DNA of 64,000 nucleotides from Phragmites australis (Eukaryota > Streptophyta > Magnoliopsida > Poales > Poaceae): positions 17,210,001-17,274,000 of the forward strand of contig NC_084941.1 in assembly GCF_958298935.1 (NCBI RefSeq). The letters run 5' to 3'. This document shows positions 10,777-20,543 of this stretch, in pieces. Made by a program: the position numbers and the translations under genes. The notes under the pieces are model-generated. The model had not been told where the DNA came from. It did not search any database and was given only the letters and a program-made list of their open reading frames with translations. How positions within the stretch are numbered: the stretch's first letter is position 1; every line of letters starts with the position of its first letter.

Positions 10777-11683
10777 TGATGAGCCCATGGCTCCTTCGGA
10801 TACGATCAATACCGCCAATAATACTCATATCATACAAGGTCCAATTACACGAGCACGTACACGGCAATTAGACCACCAGGTGAACTCGTTTCTCGCTGTT
10901 CATGCTTCCTAAGATGGATTCCTACTAAATTCTTGTCATATTTTATTACTTAGGAACATGGGAGAAGCACCACAACTATACTCGGTCGTCACCCCTCGAA
11001 GGCCAAGTCTACTCGGACTCGAGGCTGAGCTCTAGTTGTGGTCATGGTCAAGTCGTAAGACAGCACGTTAGTAAAATGAGCATAACTCTCTCATACGAAG
11101 TCCGTTTTAGGCATCTTAGACATTCTGGAAAGCTTATAATGAGCCCTTTTCAATGGATATGAGATCGATCAAATATTCCTTATAGTTTAGTCAGAGTCAA
11201 AGAAATAAGGTTTTGCACCACCGTTTTGGACCTAGGTTGGTCTTGTAATCGTGTTGGGGTCGGAGTCCAGGTTGTGTATGCCTCTTTTCATAGCTGCACA
11301 ACCCTAGGTTGACCGCCTCATATCTCCCCTATATATACACAGTAGATGTCATAGTTTAGGCTCGAATTTTGCTTAGATTATTCTGTTTTATACAGTTTCT
11401 CCGCTTGTTCGGTTTGTGGAACCCCAACTCGAGAACTTAATTAGTAATTAGCAATATTTAGATTGCATCTACCTGTTCTTGCTTGTGTTCTCGATTCACT
11501 TGCAGCAAAAGCTATCTTGGCTATGTCAACCGCCTCTTGGCATGGTTGATAACCACGGAGTAGTGGTGTAGTGGTTGCAAGGGTTCTCGATTTGTTCTAG
11601 TTGTAGCCTTTGGATCATCAACGTCGAAGCTCCACCAATCAACTTTTCATATTACCTTCGGAAGATCGGACAAACGCGCATGA
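10777..11683 (+). repeat. Left LTR of the CRM-like element
   Basis: About 907 bp, starting TGATGAGCCC and ending near cgcgcatga. It carries a TATA motif (ctatatatacac) near 11330. About 100 bp around 10975-11075 (ggtcgtcacccctcgaaggc region) are absent from the right copy but present in the related LTR at 49880-51081. Confidence 0.85.
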
Positions 11684-12306
11684 TGAGGCAAGAACAAGAC
11701 ACATTTGATGCAGGACAACGGGACCGATTAAACTTCAACCGTCATGGTATGAGAGGTAATAATTTTCAACAATATAACCTACGTGTTAATGATGATCCAT
11801 TTGCTAATGTTAAGTTTACCATACCATATTTTGTGGGTGCTTATTATGTTGAAAAATATTTAGATTGGGAGATGACGGTTGAACAGAAGTTTAGTGCTCA
11901 TTTAGTTCCTGAAGTGCATAGAGTTAGGCAAGCCACTAGTGAATTTAAAGAATTTGCAATTATCTGGTGGAATAGAGTATGCATTGATGGATTAGCGCCT
12001 ACCACATGGAGTGCTTTAAAGGTTGCTATGCGCACCAGATTTATTCTACCCTCTTTTAAACGTGATTTATGTAAGAAATTGCAGTGCTTAAACAAAGGTG
12101 ATAGATCCGTAGAAGAATATTATCAGGAGCTACAAATTAGTATGTTACGTTGTAATATTATTGAGGATGAAGAGGCTGCATTGGAATGCTTTTATGGAGG
12201 GTCAAGGCGTGAAATTCAAGACATAATTGATTACAAAGAATACAATAGTGTTACTAGATTGCTCCAACTTGCATGTCTGACAGAAAAAGAATTGCAGGGA
12301 CAATAA
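11683..12306 (+). pseudogene. Gypsy gag (capsid) remnant
   Basis: About 200 codons of retrotransposon Gag: FTIPYFVGAYYVEKYLDWEM, VRQATSEFKEFAIIWWNRVC, a basic RDLCKKLQCLNKGDRSVEEY stretch and DIIDYKEYNSVTRLLQLACL. These are the conserved capsid blocks (Retrotrans_gag) that build the virus-like particle. The frame is continuous with the upstream LTR because the leader and primer binding site appear deleted. It stops at taa 12304-12306. A zinc knuckle CHRCKRTSHALKDC (CX2CX4HX4C) follows in another frame at about 12541-12582, so Gag is broken. Confidence 0.85.
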
Positions 12307-12825
12307 CAGAGGCCAAAGAGCAATTTTGGAAGCACGACCACATCAAAATCAACACCGGGACAAGTCAAAATAGCCCCATATTCAGCTACATGGTTTGCTA
12401 CCCCCTTCTCGAGTAGGGCGCATTTAGCAGTACCTTCGACACCGTCGCACGCTCCCGAGGTAAGCAAATCTGTAAGTGTACAGGGTTGAACCAAGAGCTC
12501 TTCTTCGGTTGCTTCTATAAGCCGATCAACCGGGATTGTATGCCACCGATGCAAGAGAACTAGCCACGCCTTGAAGGATTGCCCAAGTCAGCGAGCATAC
12601 ATTGTAACAAAAGTCGGTGGATATGTAATTGCTAGTAATGTTGATGATGAATATGCTCTTGCAGCTAACCATGCAGGTGATGATGATGGTCGTGGGACAG
12701 ATATCGACCATGAGGAAGTGTTTGATGCCACTGCCACAGAGGATTATCGGACCTTCATTGTGTAGCGAGTGTTAAGCACTCAAATGGGGCAAGCGGAATA
12801 GTTAGAACGCCACAATTTTTTTCAG

Positions 12826-14126
12826 ATGTTCCTCATAGTCAAGGATTATCGTGTTCGAGTCATTATTGATGGAGGAAGTTACAACAACTTGATAAGTTCA
12901 GATATAATCAAGAAGCTTGTCTTTTCGATAAGAAACTGTCCTCGCACTTATCATATTCATTGGTTCAACAACAGTGGTATGGTAAAGGTAATGCAAACAA
13001 CAAGGGTGTATTTTTCTATTAGTTCATACCATGATTGTGCTGATTTTGATGTAGTTCCCATGCAAGCATGCTCTCTTTTGTTAGGACGACCATGAGAGTT
13101 TGATACTGATGCAACACATTATGGTAAAAGTAATAAGTTCACTTTTATGTATAAAGAAAAGAAAATAATTTTTCTACCTTTGACCGCTGCTGAAATTGTG
13201 AAATGTGAACAAGAGAAAGCTGAAAATAAGAGAAAAGGGCTTCAGAATGAATATGAAAATCAGCAAGTAGCGGAGAAGATTTTTCCCTCCAAAAAGGAGA
13301 AAGCAACAACAACTTCTAAGTCCGATGGAATTAGACTGAAAGGTGTGTTATGCTTGCTACTAAATCTGACATTGCTGAAATTTGTGATAATAAGTTGCCA
13401 TGCTATGCTTTATGCAAAGATGTTGTAGTTTCACTCGAGGATATATCTAGCTCTTTGTCTCTTGTTGTTGCTAACCTTTTGCAGAAGTTTGTGGATGTAT
13501 TTCCAGATGAGGTACCCCCGGGATTACCACCTATTCGAGGGATTGACGAAATTAACGGATTGGAACGATCTTGAATTAGGGAGTTGACTTATTACTACTA
13601 GAGTGAGTTTTTCACTTAAGCAACTTTGCCAAACCGTGCTGCATATAGGACCAACCCGGAAGAGACTGAGGAAATTCAGTGGCAAGTCTAAGCCTTTTGG
13701 ACCACGGGTATGTACGAGAAACTCTTAGCCCTTGTGTTGTTCCCGTTCTTTTGGTTCCTAAGAAAGATAGTAGTTGGCATATGTGTGTTGATTGTAGAGC
13801 CATCAATAATATTACTATAAGATATCATCACCCTATACCTAGGTTAAATGATATGCTTGATGAGTTGAGTGGTTCTATAATTTTCACTAAAATTGACTTG
13901 CGAAGTGGATACAACCAGATTATAATCAAACTTGGAGATTAATGAAAGTTTGCATTTAAAACTTGGATATTAGAATAAAATTGAAAATCAATGACAATGC
14001 ATACAAATTGGACCTATCCGTAGATTTTGGAGATAGTCTCATATTTAACATTTCAGATTTGAAGCCCTACTTGGGAGAAGAAGAAGAGCTTGAGTCGAGG
14101 ACGACTGTAATTCAAAATGGGGAGGA
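12826..14126 (+). pseudogene. Gypsy pol remnant (protease, RT start, integrase tail)
   Basis: Aspartic protease is recognisable as VIIDGGSYNNLISSDIIKKL at about 12860-12915 with the plant-type DGG active site. After a spacer with EVPPGLPPIRGI (about 13510-13545), RT begins with [40 protein letters not shown] and [13 protein letters not shown], ending in a stop at 13940. Sequence then jumps to the extreme integrase C-terminus ([16 protein letters not shown]) at about 14060. The YxDD catalytic box, RNase H and the integrase DDE core are all missing. Stops and frameshifts occur throughout. Confidence 0.83.
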
Positions 14127-14934
14127 TGATGAGCCCATGGCTCCTTCTCATACGATCAATACCGTTAATAATTCTCAAATCATACAAGGTCTAATTACAA
14201 GAGCACGTGCATGACAATTAGACCACCAGGTGATCTCGTTTCTTGTTGTTCATGCTTCCTTGGATGGATTCCTACTAAATTCTTGTGATGTTTTATTGCT
14301 TAGGAATGTGAAAGAAGCACCATAACTGTCTCATACGAAGTCCGTTTTAGACAATCTTGGACATTCTGGAAAGCTTATGATGAGCCATTTCCAATGGATA
14401 TGAGCTTGACCAAATATTCCTTATAGTTTAGTCAGAGTCAAAGAAATAAGGTGCTGCACCACTGTTTTGGACCTAGTTGGGTCTTGTAATCGTGTTGGGG
14501 TCGGAGTCCAGGTTTTATACTCCTCTTTCCATGGCTGCATCACCCTAGGTTGACCTCCTCACATCCCCCCTATATATACACTGTAGTCGTCATAGTTTAG
14601 GCTCGGGTTTTGCTTAGAGTATTCTGTTTTATACAGTTTCGCCACTTGTTCGGTTTGTGGAACCCCAACTTGAGCACTTCATTGGTAATTAGTAATATTC
14701 AGATTGCATTTACCTGTTTTGCTTGTGTTCTCGATTCTCTTGTAGGAAAAGCCTTCTTAGCGAGGTCAACCGTGTCTTGGCACAGTTGATAACTACAAAG
14801 TAGTGGTGTAGTGGTTGTAAGGGTTCTCGATCTGTTCTGGTCAGAGCCTTTGGATCATCAATGTCAAAGCTCCACCAATCGACTTATCATATTACCTTCG
14901 GAAGATCAGGGAAAACACGCATCATACTCTTTTT
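14127..14934 (+). repeat. Right LTR of the CRM-like element
   Basis: 808 bp, starting TGATGAGCCC just after the polypurine tract and ending cacgcatca. A TATA motif (tatatataca) lies near 14571. CACTA transposase coding sequence starts within a few bases of the end. Confidence 0.87.
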
Positions 14935-15751
14935 ATCTACAACCTTCCTCCTTGGTTGTGTATGAAGCGGAAGCACATTATGATGCCGGTGTTCATACAA
15001 AGGCCGAGGTAACTGACAACCATATCTATATCTATCTGAAACCATATAAAACTATGGAACGATGGTGTGTAGGTATGGGATGAATACAGACAAGAAAACT
15101 TCACCCCACACTCAATGCTATTTGTAACAATCCAAGATTGGCTAGCCCTTGGTAACCTATTGGGTCAGACTATCAAAGGCTACTTTGCATCATGCATTGC
15201 TTCGATGCAACAGAGAGCTTGTGTTGAAGAACTGCCAAAAAATGGTGTACCTAGGTCATTATATATTTCTTTGCAAGGATCACCCATTCCGCAGCAATAG
15301 GAGAGCTTTTGATGGGAAAATTGAGACTTGATCACCTCCTAAGCATCGCACTAGGAGACAGGATATGAGATGGTAAAGGAACTTAGGGTTATCTTTAGAA
15401 AGGGATGTGGGTGTACACTGGTTCCGAAATCTAATCTTAGAGTTCCTATGTTAAAAAAATATTTTTTATGATTTAGCATATTGGCTAGATTTGGTGGTTT
15501 GATATGCAATCGATGTCATGCATATTGAGAAGAATGTGTGTAATAGCTTGATTGGTATGTTACTAGACATACCTGGCAAAACAAAGGATACACTTCAAGT
15601 ACGGAATAACCTGAAATGTTTGAAACTCAGATAGAATATACATCCCGAAGATATAGAAGAAGGTAACAAATATCTTGGTCACGCTAGCTACAATCTGAGC
15701 AAGGCGGAAAAATTGCAATGTGCAAGTGATTGCATGGAATCAAAGTTCTAT
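14935..15751 (+). pseudogene. CACTA transposase central part (Transposase_21), 3' half
   Basis: The tnp2 domain resumes: FIYNLPPWLCMKRKHIMMPV, then WDEYRQENFTPHSMLFVTIQ, DWLALGNLLGQTIKGYF, MVYLGHYIFLCKDHPFRSNR followed by RAFDGK, then LICNRCHAYR-type and DIPGKTKDTLQVRNNLKCLK, ending ASYNLSKAEKLQCASDCMES. These match the block order of plant CACTA TNPD. At least three frame changes and several stops occur (about 15027, 15084, 15297, 15330). Homology stops at 15751, where a Gypsy LTR begins. The following third of the transposase is not found anywhere in the element. Confidence 0.9.
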
Positions 15752-18749
15752 TGTAACAACTAAATTTCAATTTTTGAAATAGTTTAAAATTTTGCTAGAA
15801 TTTTAAATAGGAGTTGCAATTTTGTTCAAAATAATAAATTAATTTCTAAATTTAAATTTGACATAGGTTATATAAGTTTGATGCATTCATGTTATCATAG
15901 TTGCAATAGGTTCTTATGTGTGGAAAAGTTTGCAAAAGTTCGCCAGAAGTCACTCGTTTAAAACCTCTTTTGAAAAATAGCTCAAATTCATAAAAGAAAA
16001 AGGATTTCAAAATTGATAAAGCCTCTCAGGCTGATTCTTTTCCTCAGCCCACCTCTTCTCCCTCCCCTTCTCTCTTTCTCCCCGTGTGGGCTGGCCTCTT
16101 TTCTCCCCTACGCTGGCCCGCTAGGCCGAGCCAGCCTGCCAGCAGCCGCCTGAGTTGGCCCTCCCCGCTTTCTCTCAACACCAAGCGGGCCCGGCTGGAG
16201 CCGAGCCGCAGCACCCAAACCGTTGAGCCGCCCGAGTGGCTGCTTTTCTCCTTCCTCCTGCCGCCTGCCCAATCCACTCCCAATCTTCATCGCCGCCGAT
16301 TCAAATACCGCATCCCCGAGCCATTTCTCTACAATTAAACCCTGCAACTGTGATTCTGGCCCCCTAATCATGAGCTCCTGGCCGTTTCCCCTTCCTTAAA
16401 TCCTCTCAAATGTGGAAAACTGACGCATTTATGGAATTAAAGCCACCGGCCATTTCTCTTCGAATTCGGCTGTTTCTCTCCCTCTCTCGAGTATATAAGC
16501 CTCCCATCCTCTTCTTTGCGATGTTCCTCACCCACTCCACTCGTTTCCCCTTAGTTTCCTACTCAAATTCATCCTCGGCGCCGGCTTCTTCTTCATCGTC
16601 GGTAAGAGCTCTGCCACCGTGCCATTTCTCCGTGTCCGAGCCACCATTGGTCACGTTTCTTCCCCCTTTGGTGTTGCAGGACCGTCCCGCCGCTTCCCTG
16701 CCACTTTCCGACGTCGCCCGACCTCCTGGAGCGCCACCACCTGAGATCAAGCACCACCGACCACTCCTCTGCATCATCGGACGCCCACGACCCCTCTCCA
16801 CTGGCGATAAGCCCACGGTGAGCTTCCCGTGTGACCTCTTTCTTTTGCGTCGCTTCCCGAAGAGATCTATGGCTGGTAGCGCATTTTTGCGCTACTCGAG
16901 CGAGGCTCCGGCCACCGCCATCATCGACCAACCACCGCCTCCCTGTTTAGCACTTCCTGGCCAAGCTCCTTTGAACCCCGGCCGTCCGATCTCCATCTTG
17001 CGGTCAAAATCACATACCCCTTTATCCATTCATAATCGGTCCATTGTGGATCCATGGACCGGCCTCCCGGCTATGGACCATGGGCCCATAAACCTTTTCC
17101 ACTGGTTTTTCCAATTGAAAAATAATTCGGTATTTGATTTATGACATCATAAATAGAATTTTCAATATAAAATCAATTCGGTTTATTCTCGAAAAGGAAG
17201 TAAAATCTGCAGATTAGCCCCTGATACTTCATAAGCTCAATACTTTTTGCTCGTATCTCCATTTTGGGTGATTTTTGTTCCCAATATTCGTAGCGACGTG
17301 TAGAATCATTTTATAGGGTTTTTTTTACCTAGTTTTAGTATTGTATGTTGTACTGTTCTTAGTAGTTTCTTTTGTGTGATTTTTCCGGTAGTCAATTAGG
17401 AGGCGAGCAGTTCGGGAATCTTCAAGATCAAGCTTTCAAGGACTTTGAGCAACCCTCCGCTGAAGGCAAGTTTCCTTGAATATTTTGCCCCTATTTTAGG
17501 ATTCATGTGTAGCTATTTTATTCCTTCTATGCATGCTTGTCTAAATTGGAATCCTATGTTAAGGTTTACTAGCTTTGTATGATTATTCTTTGTCACTGTT
17601 GTTTAACCATGGGCTAAAATGGGTAGTATATGCTAGTGCAGTCATAGATGGGGAAAATGTTAATCTTGACTAATGTCTATGCAACCAGAAATGGGTATGG
17701 TAATCTTGTAGCGACATGGTATAGGGATCCTAATATGATGGTTAGTTTGAGGTGGTGCTAAATAGCATGCTTGTGTTGGTTCCTGTGTGGGGTCCTAAGG
17801 ACTGATTCTTGAACATGTAACCAAGTGAATCCTCACAACCATGAGGCTTATATGGGTATGACCTGGCCAACTAATTAGCCACCCCTCTAACTTTGTGGGC
17901 ACCGTTGGATGGTTGAGTGGCACAAGAAGGGGCTTCTGCAGCGATGTAATCATCTGTTAGCGGTGAAACCTCAGTGGGTGCCTGCAAGTTGGCAGGAGCT
18001 TTGTAAAGGCCTTATAGTGAGATCCTGACTCCACACCCTAGAAGTGTGAAGCAACATAGGAATCATGACTTATGGGAAAAGCTGTGCAAACTCTGCAGAG
18101 TATCAATCTGGTCGATCAGCCGTGCTCACAGATAAGAGCGGACTTGAACTTCTTTAGGATTAGCTAGGATCAGGGTTTTGGTATTGTTGGTTGGGTAGCC
18201 GGGTAATGGAATTACCTAGTGAGTCTTGTTAGTCGGATGAAATCTGATGATTTGTTCCCCCTTGTTATAATTGTGTCTCCTCACTTAGTAAATATGATGC
18301 TGTTGTTGAAGTCATTGGTTATAGTTGCTTAGTGCAGTTAACCAGTGTCTAACCTTCCCTTGACTTAGCCCCATAGCATGGTTTTCCCACACTTATGGAG
18401 TACATTTTTATACTCACACCTGTTGTCCCTTCTCTTGCATTCTACCGCTGTTCAGAAGCCATCCATGAAGCTGCAACCTTTGATGAAAATGACTTCGACC
18501 CAGAGTTGCTATTATAGACTGAAGTGCCCCCGGTTGACACCTGTGGAAGATGGCGGCCTGCTGGCGCTAAAGATCTCTAGTTCCGCTATGTTTCCTTTTA
18601 CACCCTCGGGTCCTTTTGTATTAAGTTAATTACATTATTGTATTAATGGCCCTATGATGATACACTGATGATGTAATGCATGAATGAAACTTAATCCTGG
18701 CATACATGTGTTGTGCCTGGTTTTGTTCCTTTAGAAACCTGGTGTTACA
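15752..18749 (+). repeat. 3.0-kb Gypsy LTR (Tekay/Del-like) in the CACTA element
   Basis: The LTR begins TGTAACAAC at 15752, right after CACTA coding sequence, and ends GGTGTTACA at 18749. A primer binding site (tggtatcagagcc, initiator-Met tRNA type) follows 4 bp later, then CACTA sequence returns, so the rest of the retroelement is deleted. A TATA box at 16492 lies in the promoter region. The GC-rich part after it (16520-17100) carries a 244-codon frame rich in Pro and Ser that I regard as LTR sequence, not a gene. Two minus-strand LTRs in this window (26325-30527 and 60798-62919) belong to the same broad family. The long LTR with a Met PBS suggests the Del/Tekay chromovirus lineage. Confidence 0.82.
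16492..16499 (+). promoter_or_regulatory. TATA box of the 3-kb Gypsy LTR
   Basis: tatataag within ctctcgagtatataagcctc, preceded by a pyrimidine-rich GC tract. Position about 740 bp into the LTR fits a U3/R boundary and predicts transcription from about 16525. Confidence 0.65.
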
Positions 18750-18753
18750 GAAA

Positions 18754-18766
18754 TGGTATCAGAGCC
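18754..18766 (+). other. Primer binding site (initiator-Met tRNA type)
   Basis: tggtatcagagcc, the standard plant retrotransposon site complementary to the 3' end of initiator methionine tRNA, 4 bp after the LTR. CACTA homology (tcgatgtg...ctttgtaagt, matching 35383-35416) resumes directly afterwards. The site therefore marks the right edge of a large deletion. Confidence 0.85.
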
Positions 18767-18858
18767 ATCGATGTGAACATAATCCGAGCGTGAACTTTGT
18801 AAGTGACTTATGTATATAATTCACGTTATATGATCTTGTATCTTGAAATTGCGTGACT
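18767..18858 (+). other. CACTA exon end and intron start resuming after the LTR
   Basis: cgatgtg...ctttgtaagtgacttat aligns with the exon/intron junction of the smaller CACTA at 35383-35430 (LDVS...TL, then gtaagt). The intron is interrupted at 18859 by the next retroelement and ends at the acceptor tttcgtag just before 24370. This links the two sides of the nest. Confidence 0.75.
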
Positions 18859-19434
18859 TATCGAATATCAAACTATACGATATATGCGCATAAGGAGTAC
18901 ATCATATATAGACAGGGTATATACGACGTATATTCGGTAGCTCCAGATATCATGGAACCGAATTAACGGTACCTGATACACCCGGAATCAAGGAAGTACA
19001 TACCAAGAAGGTTTAGATTGGTTACCCAAATCAATATGACATGTATTGAAAATAGATCTATCTACTTGGATGTCAAGGAAGATAACTCCCTATCGATTAC
19101 GGCTGGATAGGAGTCGGTACCTTACCCCCATATAAGGAGGAAAGGCTGGGAGGAGGACAATGAGCAACACGAATGGAAACAACCGAGGAGTTACTCGACA
19201 ACTTTAGCCCTAGGATAGATTAGGTCCAATCAACTCCTTGTAATAGTCTTAGCCACCTTGATTGTACTCGAGATCATCAATACAAGGCAGCAACACCCCC
19301 ACAAGATATAGGGTATTACTCCAATCGGAGGCCCGAACCTGTATACATTATTTTATCTCGCTTCTTGATTAATCCTTACCCTCGAAGGTACCCAATCAAT
19401 TTATGGACATATTGTCAGGAACTAATCTTCGACA
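18859..19434 (+). repeat. Left LTR of the 5.5-kb element
   Basis: 576 bp, ending tcttcgaca. A TATA-like catataagg lies near 19132. It has about 60 bp more than the right copy (for example in the acatgtattgaaaatagatc part). Confidence 0.88.
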
Positions 19435-19623
19435 GTTAGCGACGACTCAGGGGCTCCATTGTAGAAGGCCTCACTGGCGACTTGGTCGATGATCCAGTTG
19501 ATGTCACCACCATCCTCGTTCCTCTCTGGTGCAGAGCACTACGCTAAAGGGTCTTGATGTAATGACGAACACGTTGAGTGAGAGGATGGCAACGATCTAC
19601 GGTGGATGCTTCTCCCTCTCCCT

Positions 19624-19818
19624 CTAAGGCTGGCTACTTGAATCCTCGTCATCGAAGGACGTGATGATAATGACCTCAGGAACTACCATGGCGAGAGGCC
19701 TAGGGGAGAGGACTTCTTGGATTGGCTCAAGAGGCGGAGATCGAGTGGAGGCCATGGCTTCAAGCTCTATGAGTCTTAGGAGGAAATAGGCAAAGGAAAC
19801 AAAGGAGACGACAGACAA
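19624..19818 (-). CDS. Short antisense ORF (MASTRSPPLEP...) in the LTR element
   Basis: A 64-codon minus-strand frame has a second, better-looking start at 19755 giving MASTRSPPLEPIQEVLSPRP, then EVIIITSFDDEDSSSQP and a stop. The acidic end resembles the EIIDISDDDEE motif of the other non-autonomous element (8330-8383). I recognise no function. The TATA box just upstream and the grass-like 5' context suggest a real transcription unit. Confidence 0.4.
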   Translation of the reverse strand: MSVVSFVSFAYFLLRLIELEAMASTRSPPLEPIQEVLSPRPLAMVVPEVIIITSFDDEDSSSQP

Positions 19819-19836
19819 ACAGCTTCGAGTCCCCTC

Positions 19837-19844
19837 TATTTATA
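19837..19844 (-). promoter_or_regulatory. Antisense TATA box inside the LTR element
   Basis: Minus-strand tataaata (plus-strand tatttata) in a GC-richer context, about 20-80 bp upstream of the two possible minus-strand ATGs (19818 and 19755). It could drive the small antisense ORF. Sequence evidence only. Confidence 0.5.
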
Positions 19845-20543
19845 GCGGGAGAAATGGGTTGTACTGTGTAAACGTAGCCGTCAAGATCCGAAATGATGGC
19901 GTCACCTCGAGCACGTAGCACATTTGGTGGAAGTCATGATGGCCTTATGGCTTGTCTCGTCTCTACAAAGAGGGATGGGCAGCCATTATGACACATCAGA
20001 TCAATATTGCAGTGAAAACGAGTACAAATGGGAGTGGGATTTTTTAATGCCCACCTGACCGGCGGTTTGAGTTCACTCGATAATCATATTGCAGTTAAAA
20101 CCATAATACTCAGGGGCTTGCATTCTCGAGTATTCATTCGAGAATGAGCCATACTCTTCGACCCACTCCATTATCGAGTACATGGTGGAGAACGAGTTTT
20201 ACTCTTCAACTGACTCAGTCATCGAGTACATGGTTGAGGACGAGTTTTACTCTTCATCTGACTCCGTTATTGAGTACATAATTGAGAGCTATAACACTGC
20301 TCTCCGATCAATGGTATAGGTATGTCCTTTTCTACTCTCGGATCGAGTAATTCCTTCCACGACCATAGAGTCGGGGGCTACATCCTAATACCATATTTCT
20401 TTTATATGTTTTTTGCAAAATTTTATCTAGCTATTATGCATTGATCACGATAAATAGAACCAACGGAGGCATGTGTCGGGTCGATGATGGATAACTATAC
20501 CTCAGGAGGCATAACGGCACAGAGATTGTCAGATATCTCACGC

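Larger units (their letters stand above)
10777..14934 (+). mobile_element. Ty3/Gypsy chromovirus-like element (CRM-like), internally deleted
   Basis: The LTRs (10777-11683 and 14127-14934) begin TGATGAG and end in cat[g/c]a, forming TGATG...CATCA ends. A polypurine tract (aatggggagga) sits immediately before the right LTR. The interior runs gag, zinc knuckle, protease (IIDGGSYNNL), the start of reverse transcriptase ([19 protein letters not shown]), then jumps to the integrase C-terminus ([11 protein letters not shown]). Most of RT, RNase H and the integrase core are missing. The pol frame continues into the 3' LTR (EPMAPSHTINTVNNSQIIQG, then ITRARA), a trait known for CRM elements. Flanks gactt and tactc are only a degenerate TSD. 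CACTA homology resumes at 14935. Lineage is an inference. Confidence 0.85.

Noticed and set aside
16410..17144. A 244-codon plus-strand frame, Pro/Ser-rich
   Set aside because: It lies wholly inside the 3-kb Gypsy LTR just upstream of and across its TATA/leader region. It has no known domain and is best explained by GC-rich LTR sequence.
18754..18766. Possible tRNA gene signal (tggtatcagagcc)
   Set aside because: It is the retrotransposon primer binding site. The same holds for 48767-48780 and 59290-59302. No tRNA cloverleaf is present.
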